The notes: generated by a model from the letters alone, not told the origin. A stretch of DNA of 38,011 nt from an uncultured Cellvibrionales bacterium (GCA_913019905.1 CAJVZD010000047.1:1-38011), one strand, 5' to 3'; positions 1-6,752 are shown, counted from the stretch's first letter. Numbers and translations: made by a program.

Positions 1-73
1 GTTTATCTACTCCAATTTTTTTTATCGGTTGCAGTTTCCCAAATTTCTGACCGGCCAAGTCTTCGTGTTTCAT
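1..73 (-). CDS. N-terminus of AP2/HNH-type phage protein (partial, leaves window)
   Basis: Only the first 24 codons are inside the window. The peptide starts MKHEDLAGQKFGKLQPIKKI. This matches the N-terminal motif DL(T/A)GQ(K/R)FG(K/R)L that opens many phage and element proteins carrying an AP2 DNA-binding domain and often an HNH nuclease domain. The ATG shares its A with the TAA of the upstream gene (TAATG), and AAGGAG sits 8 nt before it, so the two genes are probably translationally coupled. The family call rests on this short motif alone; the diagnostic zinc/CGC and AP2 or HNH segments are outside the window. Confidence 0.5.
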   Translation of the reverse strand, partial: MKHEDLAGQKFGKLQPIKKIGVDK

Positions 74-474
74 TAGTTATGCTCCTTGCAATCAATATCA
101 CTTAACTCTATAGCTTGAGAGCAGCAACTGCAGGAGGCGATCGATTGATTTTTTGGGTTAATTGAATCAACGCAAAATTTTCGATCACAAAGAACTGTCC
201 ACAAAATTAATCGATGTCGAATCTCGCCGTCTTGCGTTATCGGAATGCGCTTTCTAAATTTTTTACACCTCGAATGTTCAGTCGGCGTTACCGTTGCCTT
301 AAATTTAATGTCTGTGGCAGTGGATATTCCCCCCAACGACGGCCCCGCTTTATCGCCGTGGTCAATACGGCTGGCGAGGGCGAAACCCACGCATTTTTTT
401 GTCAAATTGAGTATTTCTGAGTTCGTGTTGGCATCAGCTGCCGTATACATTGGGGGTAATTTGGAGTTTTTCAT
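73..474 (-). CDS. Hypothetical cysteine-rich protein of the integrative element, 133 aa
   Basis: I do not recognise this protein. The start at 474 is chosen because AGGAG lies 7 nt upstream; a longer reading from 573 has no ribosome-binding site. It has no signal peptide or membrane segment. Eight cysteines are at about residues 28, 70, 96, 101, 115, 117, 118 and 129, crowded at the C-terminus (SCSCC at 114-118), and a basic stretch (CKKFRKRIP) is at 70-78. The cysteines do not form a recognised zinc-finger spacing. Its stop codon overlaps the start of the AP2/HNH-like gene, so the two form one unit transcribed away from the integrase. Being real is likely from the ribosome-binding site and the coupling; the function is unknown. 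Confidence 0.5.
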   Translation of the reverse strand: MKNSKLPPMYTAADANTNSEILNLTKKCVGFALASRIDHGDKAGPSLGGISTATDIKFKATVTPTEHSRCKKFRKRIPITQDGEIRHRLILWTVLCDRKFCVDSINPKNQSIASCSCCSQAIELSDIDCKEHN

Positions 475-481
475 CGTTTTC

Positions 482-504
482 TCCTGCTGATTGAAAGAGC
501 AGGA
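482..504 (-). promoter_or_regulatory. Hairpin that buries the ribosome-binding site of the 133-aa gene
   Basis: TCCTGCT and AGCAGGA form a perfect 7-bp stem with a 9-nt loop. On the minus-strand mRNA the 3' arm contains the AGGAG Shine-Dalgarno sequence of the gene starting at 474. The folded form would block translation. This is read directly from the sequence; the regulatory role is inferred. Confidence 0.4.
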
Positions 505-528
505 CAAACACAGCGCCAAGGGCGAAGA

Positions 529-545
529 ATCACTCGTTGAGTGAT
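529..545. repeat. Perfect inverted repeat, 7-bp arms (candidate operator)
   Basis: ATCACTC-GTT-GAGTGAT is a perfect dyad with a 3-nt centre, lying 55 bp upstream of the start codon of the 133-aa gene. The position and compact symmetry suit a repressor operator. No matching regulator is in the window. Confidence 0.35.
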
Positions 546-634
546 AAAGGAGGGGATTGATCTGACTACCCATATTTTTATACCTCTAACACGTGCTGTT
601 ACCGCACATGCTCGGACATTATGTTTCGTCCCGG

Positions 635-651
635 AGGCTAATGGTTAGCCT
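635..651. repeat. Perfect inverted repeat, 7-bp arms
   Basis: AGGCTAA-TGG-TTAGCCT lies in the middle of the divergent region. No T-run follows on either strand, so a terminator is unlikely. An operator for either divergent unit is possible. Confidence 0.3.
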
Positions 652-824
652 ATACCGCGACCCGTAAAGTGATTGCAATTAGCAACCACAGTACCCAGGT
701 CTCCGTATAGGGTTTCGTCATTTTCAAATTTACTTTACTCTACTAAAATGCTCCTGTAAATAACTTTAAATATGTAACTCATTGATTTGACAAACTAAAA
801 CGGAAAATAATAATTTTCTAGCAA

Positions 825-854
825 TTGTTTTTATGACTTTACAATGGGTATAAT
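825..854 (+). promoter_or_regulatory. Promoter of the excisionase-integrase unit
   Basis: A consensus TATAAT at 849-854 is preceded by TTGTTT at 825-830 with an 18-bp spacer. ATGGG (844-848) and CCCAT (858-862) form a 5-bp inverted repeat around the -10 box, a possible operator. A start near 861 would give a leader of about 50 nt before the GTG at 911. A second candidate, TTGACA at 787-792, has only a poor -10 box. Confidence 0.5.
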
Positions 855-882
855 GACCCCATCATTTAACGAGCAACTAAGG

Positions 883-909
883 AGACCGGCTCAACGAAGG
901 AACTGGTCT
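883..909 (+). promoter_or_regulatory. Leader hairpin around the excisionase ribosome-binding site
   Basis: AGACCGG (883-889) pairs with CTGGTCT (903-909) through six Watson-Crick pairs and one G-U. The 13-nt loop holds the GAAGGA Shine-Dalgarno sequence, and the 3' arm ends one base before the GTG start. It could modulate initiation. The stem is short, so this is tentative. Confidence 0.3.
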
Positions 910-910
910 T

Positions 911-1243
911 GTGCATCAACCTCAGCAACTCTTTACCTACAAACAAGCTTCTGAAATCTTGAACTGTTCTTACCATACGGTCATCCGTTTGGCTGACTGT
1001 GGACGTCTGGATCGCATATTCCTCACACCACGATCGCCTAGGATTACAGAAGCCTCGCTTTACCAGCTGACTCATTTATCCGATAATCGTTTCTGCACAG
1101 CGGCCAGCGCCAATCCATTAGGAGAAAGCGTATGGCAACAATCTATAAAAGAAAAGGCTCCCCGTACTGGTGGGCCAGATGCAAAGGGCCAAACGGTGGC
1201 CCTGTTAGACGATCTCTTAGCATCCCGGCACAAAAGGCATTGA
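911..1243 (+). CDS. Excisionase-like helix-turn-helix protein, 110 aa
   Basis: The N-terminal half reads as a winged HTH of the excisionase/MerR-like type: LFTYKQASEILNCSYHTVIR at residues 7-26, then a wing and the pattern PRITEASLYQL. Such proteins direct element excision with the neighbouring integrase or act as its regulator. It starts with GTG, with GAAGGA upstream. The C-terminal 37 codons overlap the integrase start in another frame (1132-1243), so translation of the two is probably coupled. The tail (about residues 60-110) shows no domain and is constrained by the overlap. The HTH is clear; the excisionase role is inferred from context. Confidence 0.6.
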   Translation: MHQPQQLFTYKQASEILNCSYHTVIRLADCGRLDRIFLTPRSPRITEASLYQLTHLSDNRFCTAASANPLGESVWQQSIKEKAPRTGGPDAKGQTVALLDDLLASRHKRH

Positions 1244-2208
1244 AAGCAAATGCACAAGTAGCGGCAAATAAGCTAGAGATAGACTTATGGAGTGACCACA
1301 ATCCGTTAAAAACCCGATGGTTGTTTGAGGACTTGATGACTCGCTATATTGTTGAACGCCAGCCAGGAATCGCTGATATGCGCTGTATACGCAATCTTCG
1401 GCAATTTTTTGTCGGTGCGTTATTGGCTGATATGGCACCAGAGGATGTTGCGCACTATAAGCAAGAACGTCGAATCTTGGTTAAGGACTCGACCATTCGG
1501 CGTGAGTTGGCAACATTTAGTGCCGCAATTAACTTCGCGAGGAGGGAATGGGGTTGGCCCATCCCGAATGTCATTGAAGGCCGCAAGCCGCCACAAGGTA
1601 AAGGGCGTATTCGCTGGATTGATCGAGAGGAGGCGACACGCTTGATACACGTGGCACACAGCGAAGCACCTTACCTGGGGGATTTCATTGAAATTGCCTT
1701 GCATACCGGCATGCGTAAACAGGAAATTTTGGGGCTGGAATGTTCCCGTGTCGATCTACACCACGGCGTCATTCATCTCAATCCGAATGATCAAAAGAGT
1801 GGTGAGTACAGCACGGTGCCGTTAAATGCAGTCGCCAGACAGGCTATTTTGAGACGCCTGAGTGTTGCTGCTGAACAGTATCCTGGCTCTCCCTGGCTAT
1901 TTCCTGGACGCAAAGGAAGAATCACAGATATTAAGCGATCGTTTACAAGTGCCTGCAAAAAGGTCGGGATCAAAGACTTTCGTATCCACGATCTGAGACA
2001 CACTTGTGCCAGTTGGCTCGTCCAAGACGGCGTTTCACTAATGAAAGTGAAGGCGCTATTGCGACATAGTTCTGTAACAACAACGGAGAAGTATGCGCAC
2101 CTTGCACCGCAGGATACTAAGGAGGCTGTGGATAGGTTGGCACACTATACGACACACTCGTCCCATAACGTTGTTCAAATAAACAACGTGGACGGAAAAG
2201 GTGTATAG
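1132..2208 (+). CDS. Tyrosine recombinase / phage-type integrase, 358 aa
   Basis: This enzyme catalyses site-specific integration and excision of a mobile element. The C-terminal catalytic domain has the full set of residues: Arg195 (HTGMRKQEI), Lys222, His286-xx-Arg289 (HDLRH), His312 (LLRHSS) and the nucleophile Tyr321 (TTTEKYAHL). The N-terminal part (about 1-150) holds the arm-binding start MATIYKRKGSPYWWARCKGP, typical of short P4/shufflon-like integrases, and a SAM-like core-binding region. AGGAG lies 7 nt before the ATG. The gene points at the tRNA-Ala gene and ends 16 bp before its CCA end, the normal geometry for an element that uses the tRNA 3' end as attachment site. The element therefore extends leftward out of the window. 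Confidence 0.9.
   Translation: MATIYKRKGSPYWWARCKGPNGGPVRRSLSIPAQKALKANAQVAANKLEIDLWSDHNPLKTRWLFEDLMTRYIVERQPGIADMRCIRNLRQFFVGALLADMAPEDVAHYKQERRILVKDSTIRRELATFSAAINFARREWGWPIPNVIEGRKPPQGKGRIRWIDREEATRLIHVAHSEAPYLGDFIEIALHTGMRKQEILGLECSRVDLHHGVIHLNPNDQKSGEYSTVPLNAVARQAILRRLSVAAEQYPGSPWLFPGRKGRITDIKRSFTSACKKVGIKDFRIHDLRHTCASWLVQDGVSLMKVKALLRHSSVTTTEKYAHLAPQDTKEAVDRLAHYTTHSSHNVVQINNVDGKGV
2168..2189. repeat. Perfect inverted repeat, 8-bp arms, at the 3' end of the integrase gene
   Basis: ACGTTGTT-CAAATA-AACAACGT lies in the last codons of the integrase gene, 35 bp from the tRNA CCA end. No U-run follows on either strand. It may be an integrase or excisionase binding site next to the attachment site, or a hairpin slowing convergent transcription. 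Confidence 0.35.
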
Positions 2209-2224
2209 ATTACAACGAGTTATA

Positions 2225-2260
2225 TGGTGGAGCCTAGGAGGATCGAACTCCTGACCTCAA
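2225..2260. other. Probable attachment site (att) at the tRNA-Ala 3' end
   Basis: A tyrosine integrase ending 16 bp away and pointing at the tRNA indicates that the 3' part of tRNA-Ala is the integration site. The exact core and its second copy cannot be defined, because the far end of the element is beyond position 1. No repeat of the tRNA 3' sequence was found inside 1-2208. Confidence 0.4.
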
Positions 2261-2300
2261 CACTGCCAGTGTTGCGCTCTCCCAGCTGAGCTAAGGCCCC
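2225..2300 (-). tRNA. alaW: tRNA-Ala (anticodon GGC)
   Basis: A complete 76-nt cloverleaf with encoded CCA is readable on the minus strand. The acceptor stem GGGGCCT pairs with AGGCTCC and contains the G3-U70 wobble that identifies alanine tRNAs. The D-arm is AGCTCAGCTGGGAGAGC. The anticodon stem-loop CACTGGCAGTG carries GGC, and the T-arm GTTCGATCC is normal. Its 3' end is the likely insertion point of the mobile element on the left, and it reads as an intact gene. Confidence 0.96.
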
Positions 2301-2319
2301 GAAAATCGAGAAGGTGCGC

Positions 2320-2348
2320 ATCATAAAGTCGGGAATGCTTCTTGTCAA
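2320..2348 (-). promoter_or_regulatory. Strong promoter of tRNA-Ala with GC-rich discriminator
   Basis: TTGACA (2343-2348) and TATGAT (2320-2325) are separated by exactly 17 bp on the minus strand. The following GCGCACC is a GC-rich discriminator, typical of stable-RNA promoters under stringent (ppGpp) control. The tRNA starts about 20 nt downstream. Confidence 0.75.
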
Positions 2349-2399
2349 CAAAAAAGGGAAAATACGCAGTGAATCAACGGCTTATCAAGCCACTAAACG

Positions 2400-4256
2400 C
2401 TACTTATCTCCGTCTGCTTCTCGTAACTTAGCAATGTACTGCAAGGTTACCGCTAACCGCGAATCGGTTTTGGCGTCAGACATTTCACTATCGACCGCTT
2501 GTTGCGACTGTTCAGCGTGCAATAATGCCTCCGCGACATCGAAAGCACCACGATTGGCTGCGGCAATTGCATCTGAAATAACATCATCTACACTGTATGG
2601 TTCTGGAAGATCCAGGTCAAACTCTTCCATTTCAGGTGGTGTATAGTCGAGAGTTTTTTCCAGAATGCTCTTTTTCACGATTTCATCAGAACGACGAATC
2701 TCCGGCTTTGCAGCTGCACCGATGTTCGATCCTGTATTCCTATTCGCGCCCGCAGCTGTTTTCGTTTTAGTAGGCGCATCAATTCCTGCATTTCCAATTT
2801 TATTAAATGCTTCAAATGTATCGGCAACAACGGTAGCATCCGTAACAGGTTCTTTGTACGCCGAATTATCAACACGGCTTCGCGAGGCTATAATTTTGTC
2901 GAGCTCTTCCAATAGGCCCTTGTCATCAGACCGGCTACCTGCTTGGTCAGAACTCTTTAGCTGTTCTCTGTTTCGCCAGCGATAAAAGAAATAAACGGCT
3001 CCAACCAACGCTATTATCAACAAACCTAGGATCCAAAGACGTTGACCTGCTCCTTCGGACACCATCGGTTTTTTCTCACTGTCCTGTTCAAGTTCTTTTG
3101 CTGTTGAGACGTCAGTTTGCTGTTCTTCGTCACGGTTATCTAACTTAGTCCGAAGTTCGTTTGCCTCTTCTTCTTTCAGTAACACCAAACGTTCAAGCGA
3201 AGTAACGTAATCGGACTTTTCGATAGCGAGCATACGTTCCCGCATCGCCTGATTTTCCCGACGAAGCCTTTCGACAATGTCATTAGTAACAGCCACTTGC
3301 CCCTGTAGTTCAATGATTCGAGCAGCTTCAGATGCATCAACCGTCGCACCCCCCAGCCCTGTTCCCGGCGTCACAATACTCAAGCGCTCTTTAGCTTCAT
3401 CGCCGGCAGGCTCAGAAACATCGACCGCCTGAGTTTCAGTCTTTTTACTCGTCACAAGTTTATTATTGGCCGCAGAGCTACGCTGAACAGTCTGTCTCGG
3501 GGTTGCAGCTAGACTCGCGGGATCAATACCATCACCAGCGGGTAACGACAACAACGCACCGGCTTTTAAGCGATTCATATCACCGCTAACAAAGGCTTTA
3601 GGATTATTCTGAACCAACCACTTCATCATGCCTTGACGAGAGTTGTTACTCCCGCTTAACAAGCTCGCAGCAATTTTGGACAAACTATCACCGGAGCGAA
3701 CCCGATAGCTTTCATCACTAGGATTTAGAGAAGCCTCTCCAATCTCAGAGCTTGCGTTAATCGGTGAAACACGACGGGATTTTTCTGGTGATGGCGGCTC
3801 CGAAGTCACCAGTACCGGGTCTAGCAGCAGCGTATACTCTCGATAGACTTTACCGGTAACCCAGGTCAATTCGACCAGAAAATTAAGAAACGGCTCATTG
3901 ACGGGCTTCCTACTGGTTACTTCAACAATCAATTTACCGTCTTTATCAACCAGCTTAAAAAGATAACTTTTATAGATACCAGCCAATTCGATGCCAAGAT
4001 TTTTTGCTTGCTTTGTATCGAGTTGCCGAATGCGGAGCTCATCCGCACCGAACTGATCGGGATCCGATGTGATTTCAATGGTTGCCTGCAACGGACGACC
4101 TAAGGGCGAAGAAGAACTAATATCACCCAGGCCCATAGCCATCAATGGAGACGCCGTCAAAAAACAGCAGATCAACGTAATGGCACAGCAACTAAAAAAG
4201 GTAAAATACGCTCCATGGCCCGCAAACAAATTCCAATCATTGTATCGAGTATTCAT
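2400..4256 (-). CDS. FimV-like LysM inner-membrane protein, 618 aa
   Basis: FimV-type proteins organise cell-pole structures such as type IV pili and bind peptidoglycan. A hydrophobic signal segment (about 16-40) is followed by MGLGDI and the FimV N-terminal domain (about 41-150). A LysM-like domain runs from 184 to 240 (YRVRSGDSLSKIA). Then come a coiled coil (about 310-390), one transmembrane helix (about 405-428) and an acidic cytoplasmic tail ending in the FimV-type helical repeat (GAFDVAEALLHAEQ near 575). At 618 aa it is shorter than Pseudomonas FimV (over 900 aa), mainly through a short cytoplasmic part. The usual truA neighbour is absent; it lies between tRNA-Ala and gltX. The start at 4256 has no clear ribosome-binding site. 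Confidence 0.75.
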   Translation of the reverse strand: MNTRYNDWNLFAGHGAYFTFFSCCAITLICCFLTASPLMAMGLGDISSSSPLGRPLQATIEITSDPDQFGADELRIRQLDTKQAKNLGIELAGIYKSYLFKLVDKDGKLIVEVTSRKPVNEPFLNFLVELTWVTGKVYREYTLLLDPVLVTSEPPSPEKSRRVSPINASSEIGEASLNPSDESYRVRSGDSLSKIAASLLSGSNNSRQGMMKWLVQNNPKAFVSGDMNRLKAGALLSLPAGDGIDPASLAATPRQTVQRSSAANNKLVTSKKTETQAVDVSEPAGDEAKERLSIVTPGTGLGGATVDASEAARIIELQGQVAVTNDIVERLRRENQAMRERMLAIEKSDYVTSLERLVLLKEEEANELRTKLDNRDEEQQTDVSTAKELEQDSEKKPMVSEGAGQRLWILGLLIIALVGAVYFFYRWRNREQLKSSDQAGSRSDDKGLLEELDKIIASRSRVDNSAYKEPVTDATVVADTFEAFNKIGNAGIDAPTKTKTAAGANRNTGSNIGAAAKPEIRRSDEIVKKSILEKTLDYTPPEMEEFDLDLPEPYSVDDVISDAIAAANRGAFDVAEALLHAEQSQQAVDSEMSDAKTDSRLAVTLQYIAKLREADGDK

Positions 4257-4429
4257 ATTTCACGTGAGTCCGTCATAGTACGTTCCTTTACTACCTATCT
4301 TAGTCCAAAAAAGCTGGTTGCTGCATAGAGTTTATAACAGTTTTACACCTAATCAATGCTAATACGCCAATTAGTCAGCGTTCTGAATCCCGAAGCACTG
4401 GCGATAGTTCGGCATTTCGGCCCCGAGCT

Positions 4430-4441
4430 GTCGATATCGAC
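4430..4441. repeat. 12-bp perfect palindrome
   Basis: GTCGATATCGAC lies in the 270-bp gap between gltX and the fimV-like gene. It could be a regulator site; no other evidence supports a role. Confidence 0.25.
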
Positions 4442-4487
4442 CTACCGCTAGCCGTTAATCGATCAAATGCACTGGAGAATATCTATC

Positions 4488-4504
4488 GCCGTTAGTGAAA
4501 CGGC
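4488..4504. terminator. Weak hairpin downstream of gltX
   Basis: GCCGTT-AGTGA-AACGGC forms a 6-bp stem 24 bp after the gltX stop codon. No U-run follows on the minus strand, so it is only a weak terminator candidate. Confidence 0.25.
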
Positions 4505-4527
4505 AATGGGCTAAAACGCTATTTCTC

Positions 4528-6012
4528 TTAGTTACCTAGCGCCAGATAGGCTTTTTCCAGGGCTTTCTGTTTCTTTTTTCCAACCCCACCGAGCACATCT
4601 ATTGCATGGCGAATTCTCGCTCTACTCATATCCGGCCCCAGAATATCCATGGAATCTATCACTGAGATAGATGCCGCAGTGCCTGATATAGCGATAAAGA
4701 GCGGCGCAAAAAAATCCTTTACCTTTAGATCTAAACCATCGGACACTGTTTTCATTGCCGCGAAAATCTCATCGCGGTCCCATGTCCGCAAATTCTCCAG
4801 TTTCCACAACGCAAACTGCAGTGCGCGAATTAAGTCATCACCCTGTAATTTTTCGCCCTCAAAGCTTTTATTGGTGATGGGTAATATACCCGACGCAAAA
4901 AATCCCGCCAACGGCGCAAAATCACTCAAGGTTTCCATACGTTTTTGAGCGTGTGGGAGAATTTTCATCAGATTCTCGCTATTGAATGCCCACTCTTGTA
5001 AACGGGTGGCTAATTCCTGTTCCGATAAATCTTCCCGGATCCATAGTCCGTTGAGCCAACTCAATTTCTCCACATCAAAAATAGGTCCTCCAAGGCTGAC
5101 GCGCTGAATATCAAAATTATCAAGCATCTGTTGCAAGCTGAACTTTTCGCTTTCATCTGGCATAGACCAGCCCATCCGGCCAAGATAATTTGTTAGAGCT
5201 TCCGGCAAATAACCCATACGCTGGTAATACAGTATGGAGGTAGGGTTTTTACGTTTACTCAGTTTGGATTTATCCGGATTTCGAAGCAATGGTAAGTGAC
5301 ACAATTCGGGCATATCCCACCCAAAATACTGATACAGTAATTTATGTTTGGGCGCAGAGTTTATCCACTCTTCTCCTCGCAATACGTGGGTAATTTGCAT
5401 TAGATGATCATCGACCACATTGGCCAGGTGATACGTGGGCATACCGTCAGATTTCAGTAGTATTTGCGCATCGACGAGTGCCCAATCAAGCTCCATTGTG
5501 CCTCGTAACATGTCATCTATGTCAACTTTTCCTTCTTCGGGAACATTCATACGAATGACAAAAGGTGCGCCCTGTGCTTTGCGCTCGGCCACAATATCGG
5601 CGGGCAGTTCCAAATCAAATGGTTTTAATGCTCTGTTATAGCCCTGTTCTTTTAACCCGGCGCGTAATTCAGTCAGTTCTTCAGGCGTCCGATAGCAGCG
5701 AAAAGCATGCCCCTTATCAATTAGCAGTTCCGCGTATTGACGGTAATCGTCTTTTCTTTCACTTTGGCGGTAGGGGCCAAAATCGCCACCCACATCTGGA
5801 CCTTCATCCCATTCCAAACCCATCCAACGCAAGGAATCAAAAATCACCTGCTCAGACTCAACCGTTGATCTAGTCTGATCAGTATCCTCAATTCGCAGAA
5901 TAAATTTGCCTCCGTGCTTGCGGGCGAAGCACAAATTAAATAAGGCAATATAGGCTGTCCCAACATGTGGGTCACCCGTGGGCGAAGGGGCAATTCTAGT
6001 GCGAACGGTCAT
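4528..6012 (-). CDS. gltX: Glutamyl-tRNA synthetase, 494 aa
   Basis: This class I aminoacyl-tRNA synthetase charges tRNA-Glu with glutamate in the cytoplasm. The start region RTRIAPSPTGDPHVGTAY contains the HIGH-type motif at about residues 15-18. IEDTDQTRS at 41-49 binds substrate, and the KMSKS-type loop is KLSKR at about 250-254. The C-terminal anticodon-binding domain ends GGVGKKKQKALEKAYLALGN. Length is normal for the family. An ATG six bases upstream (6018) is also in frame, but the AGGA ribosome-binding site fits the ATG at 6012 better. It is transcribed divergently from liuR. Confidence 0.95.
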   Translation of the reverse strand: MTVRTRIAPSPTGDPHVGTAYIALFNLCFARKHGGKFILRIEDTDQTRSTVESEQVIFDSLRWMGLEWDEGPDVGGDFGPYRQSERKDDYRQYAELLIDKGHAFRCYRTPEELTELRAGLKEQGYNRALKPFDLELPADIVAERKAQGAPFVIRMNVPEEGKVDIDDMLRGTMELDWALVDAQILLKSDGMPTYHLANVVDDHLMQITHVLRGEEWINSAPKHKLLYQYFGWDMPELCHLPLLRNPDKSKLSKRKNPTSILYYQRMGYLPEALTNYLGRMGWSMPDESEKFSLQQMLDNFDIQRVSLGGPIFDVEKLSWLNGLWIREDLSEQELATRLQEWAFNSENLMKILPHAQKRMETLSDFAPLAGFFASGILPITNKSFEGEKLQGDDLIRALQFALWKLENLRTWDRDEIFAAMKTVSDGLDLKVKDFFAPLFIAISGTAASISVIDSMDILGPDMSRARIRHAIDVLGGVGKKKQKALEKAYLALGN

Positions 6013-6195
6013 AAACATCCTGCGGATCTGGTTCTGATAAGAAATATTCAGGCGCGATTATACGGTGTCGGCCAATTTTTCACATCCCCCGCTCTCGCTT
6101 TTATTCTATTGGCCCGGCTAAAAGAACAAGCGCAGATAACCACGACATTAATCATCTTCCATGCCCATAAAAAAACACATTCACCTCTATTCAAG

Positions 6196-6224
6196 TTGAC
6201 GTTAACGTAAAGGTTAACTATTAT
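6196..6224 (+). promoter_or_regulatory. liuR promoter with overlapping LiuR-type operator
   Basis: TTGACG (6196-6201) and TATTAT (6219-6224) are spaced by 17 bp. The -35 box is part of a near-perfect palindrome, TTGACGTTAACGTAAA (6196-6211), with half-sites TTGACGTT and TTTACGTT on the two strands. This fits the LiuR operator type as I remember it from the family literature. The motif GTTAAC also recurs at 6201-6206 and 6213-6218. The site suggests autorepression of the whole liu operon by LiuR, relieved by a branched-chain acyl-CoA intermediate. Confidence 0.65.
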
Positions 6225-6246
6225 ATTGGCCAACTGGAGATCATCG

Positions 6247-6660
6247 ATGGGGAAACAGCAAACATTTTCGATTTCTGAGCTAGCCTCAGAGTTTGACATC
6301 ACGACGCGCTCAATTAGATTTTATGAAGAAAAAGACCTGTTATCGCCACTACGACAAGGCAGCAATCGAGTATTCAGCCTATCGGACAGAGTAAAACTTC
6401 GATTGATATTGAGAGGCAAGCGCCTGGGACTTACCCTGGAAGAAAGTCGTGACATTATTGACATGTATGATCCCGCCCATGGCAACGTTGAACAACTGAC
6501 AAAACTCATTAATAAATTTCGGGACAAGCGACAGCAGCTTGAGCAGCAACTCCATGACTTACAAACGATGATTGGTGATTTACATGACGCCGAGCAAAAA
6601 AGCCTGCAGGCTCTAGCGGAAGCGGAACCATTAAGAGACCGACAATCTGGCCAGCAATGA
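6247..6660 (+). CDS. liuR: MerR-family regulator of the leucine/isovalerate operon, LiuR, 137 aa
   Basis: The N-terminal winged HTH (about residues 7-70) reads FSISELASEFDITTRSIRFY. The next segment, GSNRVFSLSDRVKLRLILRG, is characteristic of LiuR rather than of metal-sensing MerR proteins. A coiled-coil dimerisation helix follows (about 78-130), and no metal-binding cysteines are present. The ATG at 6247 is preceded by GGAG at 7 nt; an in-frame TTG at 6226 lies at the transcription start and is rejected. It is the first gene of the operon, 92 bp before liuA. An operator of the expected type overlaps its promoter, which supports autoregulation and control of liuABDE. Confidence 0.85.
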   Translation: MGKQQTFSISELASEFDITTRSIRFYEEKDLLSPLRQGSNRVFSLSDRVKLRLILRGKRLGLTLEESRDIIDMYDPAHGNVEQLTKLINKFRDKRQQLEQQLHDLQTMIGDLHDAEQKSLQALAEAEPLRDRQSGQQ

Positions 6661-6752
6661 ACGGTTAGCGACTGGTTTTCAAATCCTCTAGCACTCTGCT
6701 TCAGCGAGAAGCGCCTGCACACACTTTAGCCAAACTATTTAAGGATTACAGC

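Larger units (their letters stand above)
475..824. other. Divergent intergenic region of the element
   Basis: No convincing gene lies here. It separates the minus-strand pair (1-474) from the plus-strand excisionase-like gene. It becomes AT-rich from about 720 onward. It holds the inverted repeats listed separately at 482-504, 529-545 and 635-651, which are candidate operators or leader structures. A tiny reading frame from 641 has only eight codons and is ignored. Confidence 0.5.

Noticed and set aside
573..573. Upstream start for the 133-aa gene at 573, giving 166 residues
   Set aside because: No ribosome-binding site there; the start at 474 has a clear AGGAG, and the 33 extra codons run through the inverted repeats of the leader.
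1072..1704. Minus-strand reading frames opposite the excisionase and integrase genes
   Set aside because: They are antisense to well-supported coding sequence and show no motif or ribosome-binding site.
5565..5873. Plus-strand frame of 102 codons inside gltX
   Set aside because: It is antisense to the conserved catalytic region of gltX and lacks any recognisable motif.
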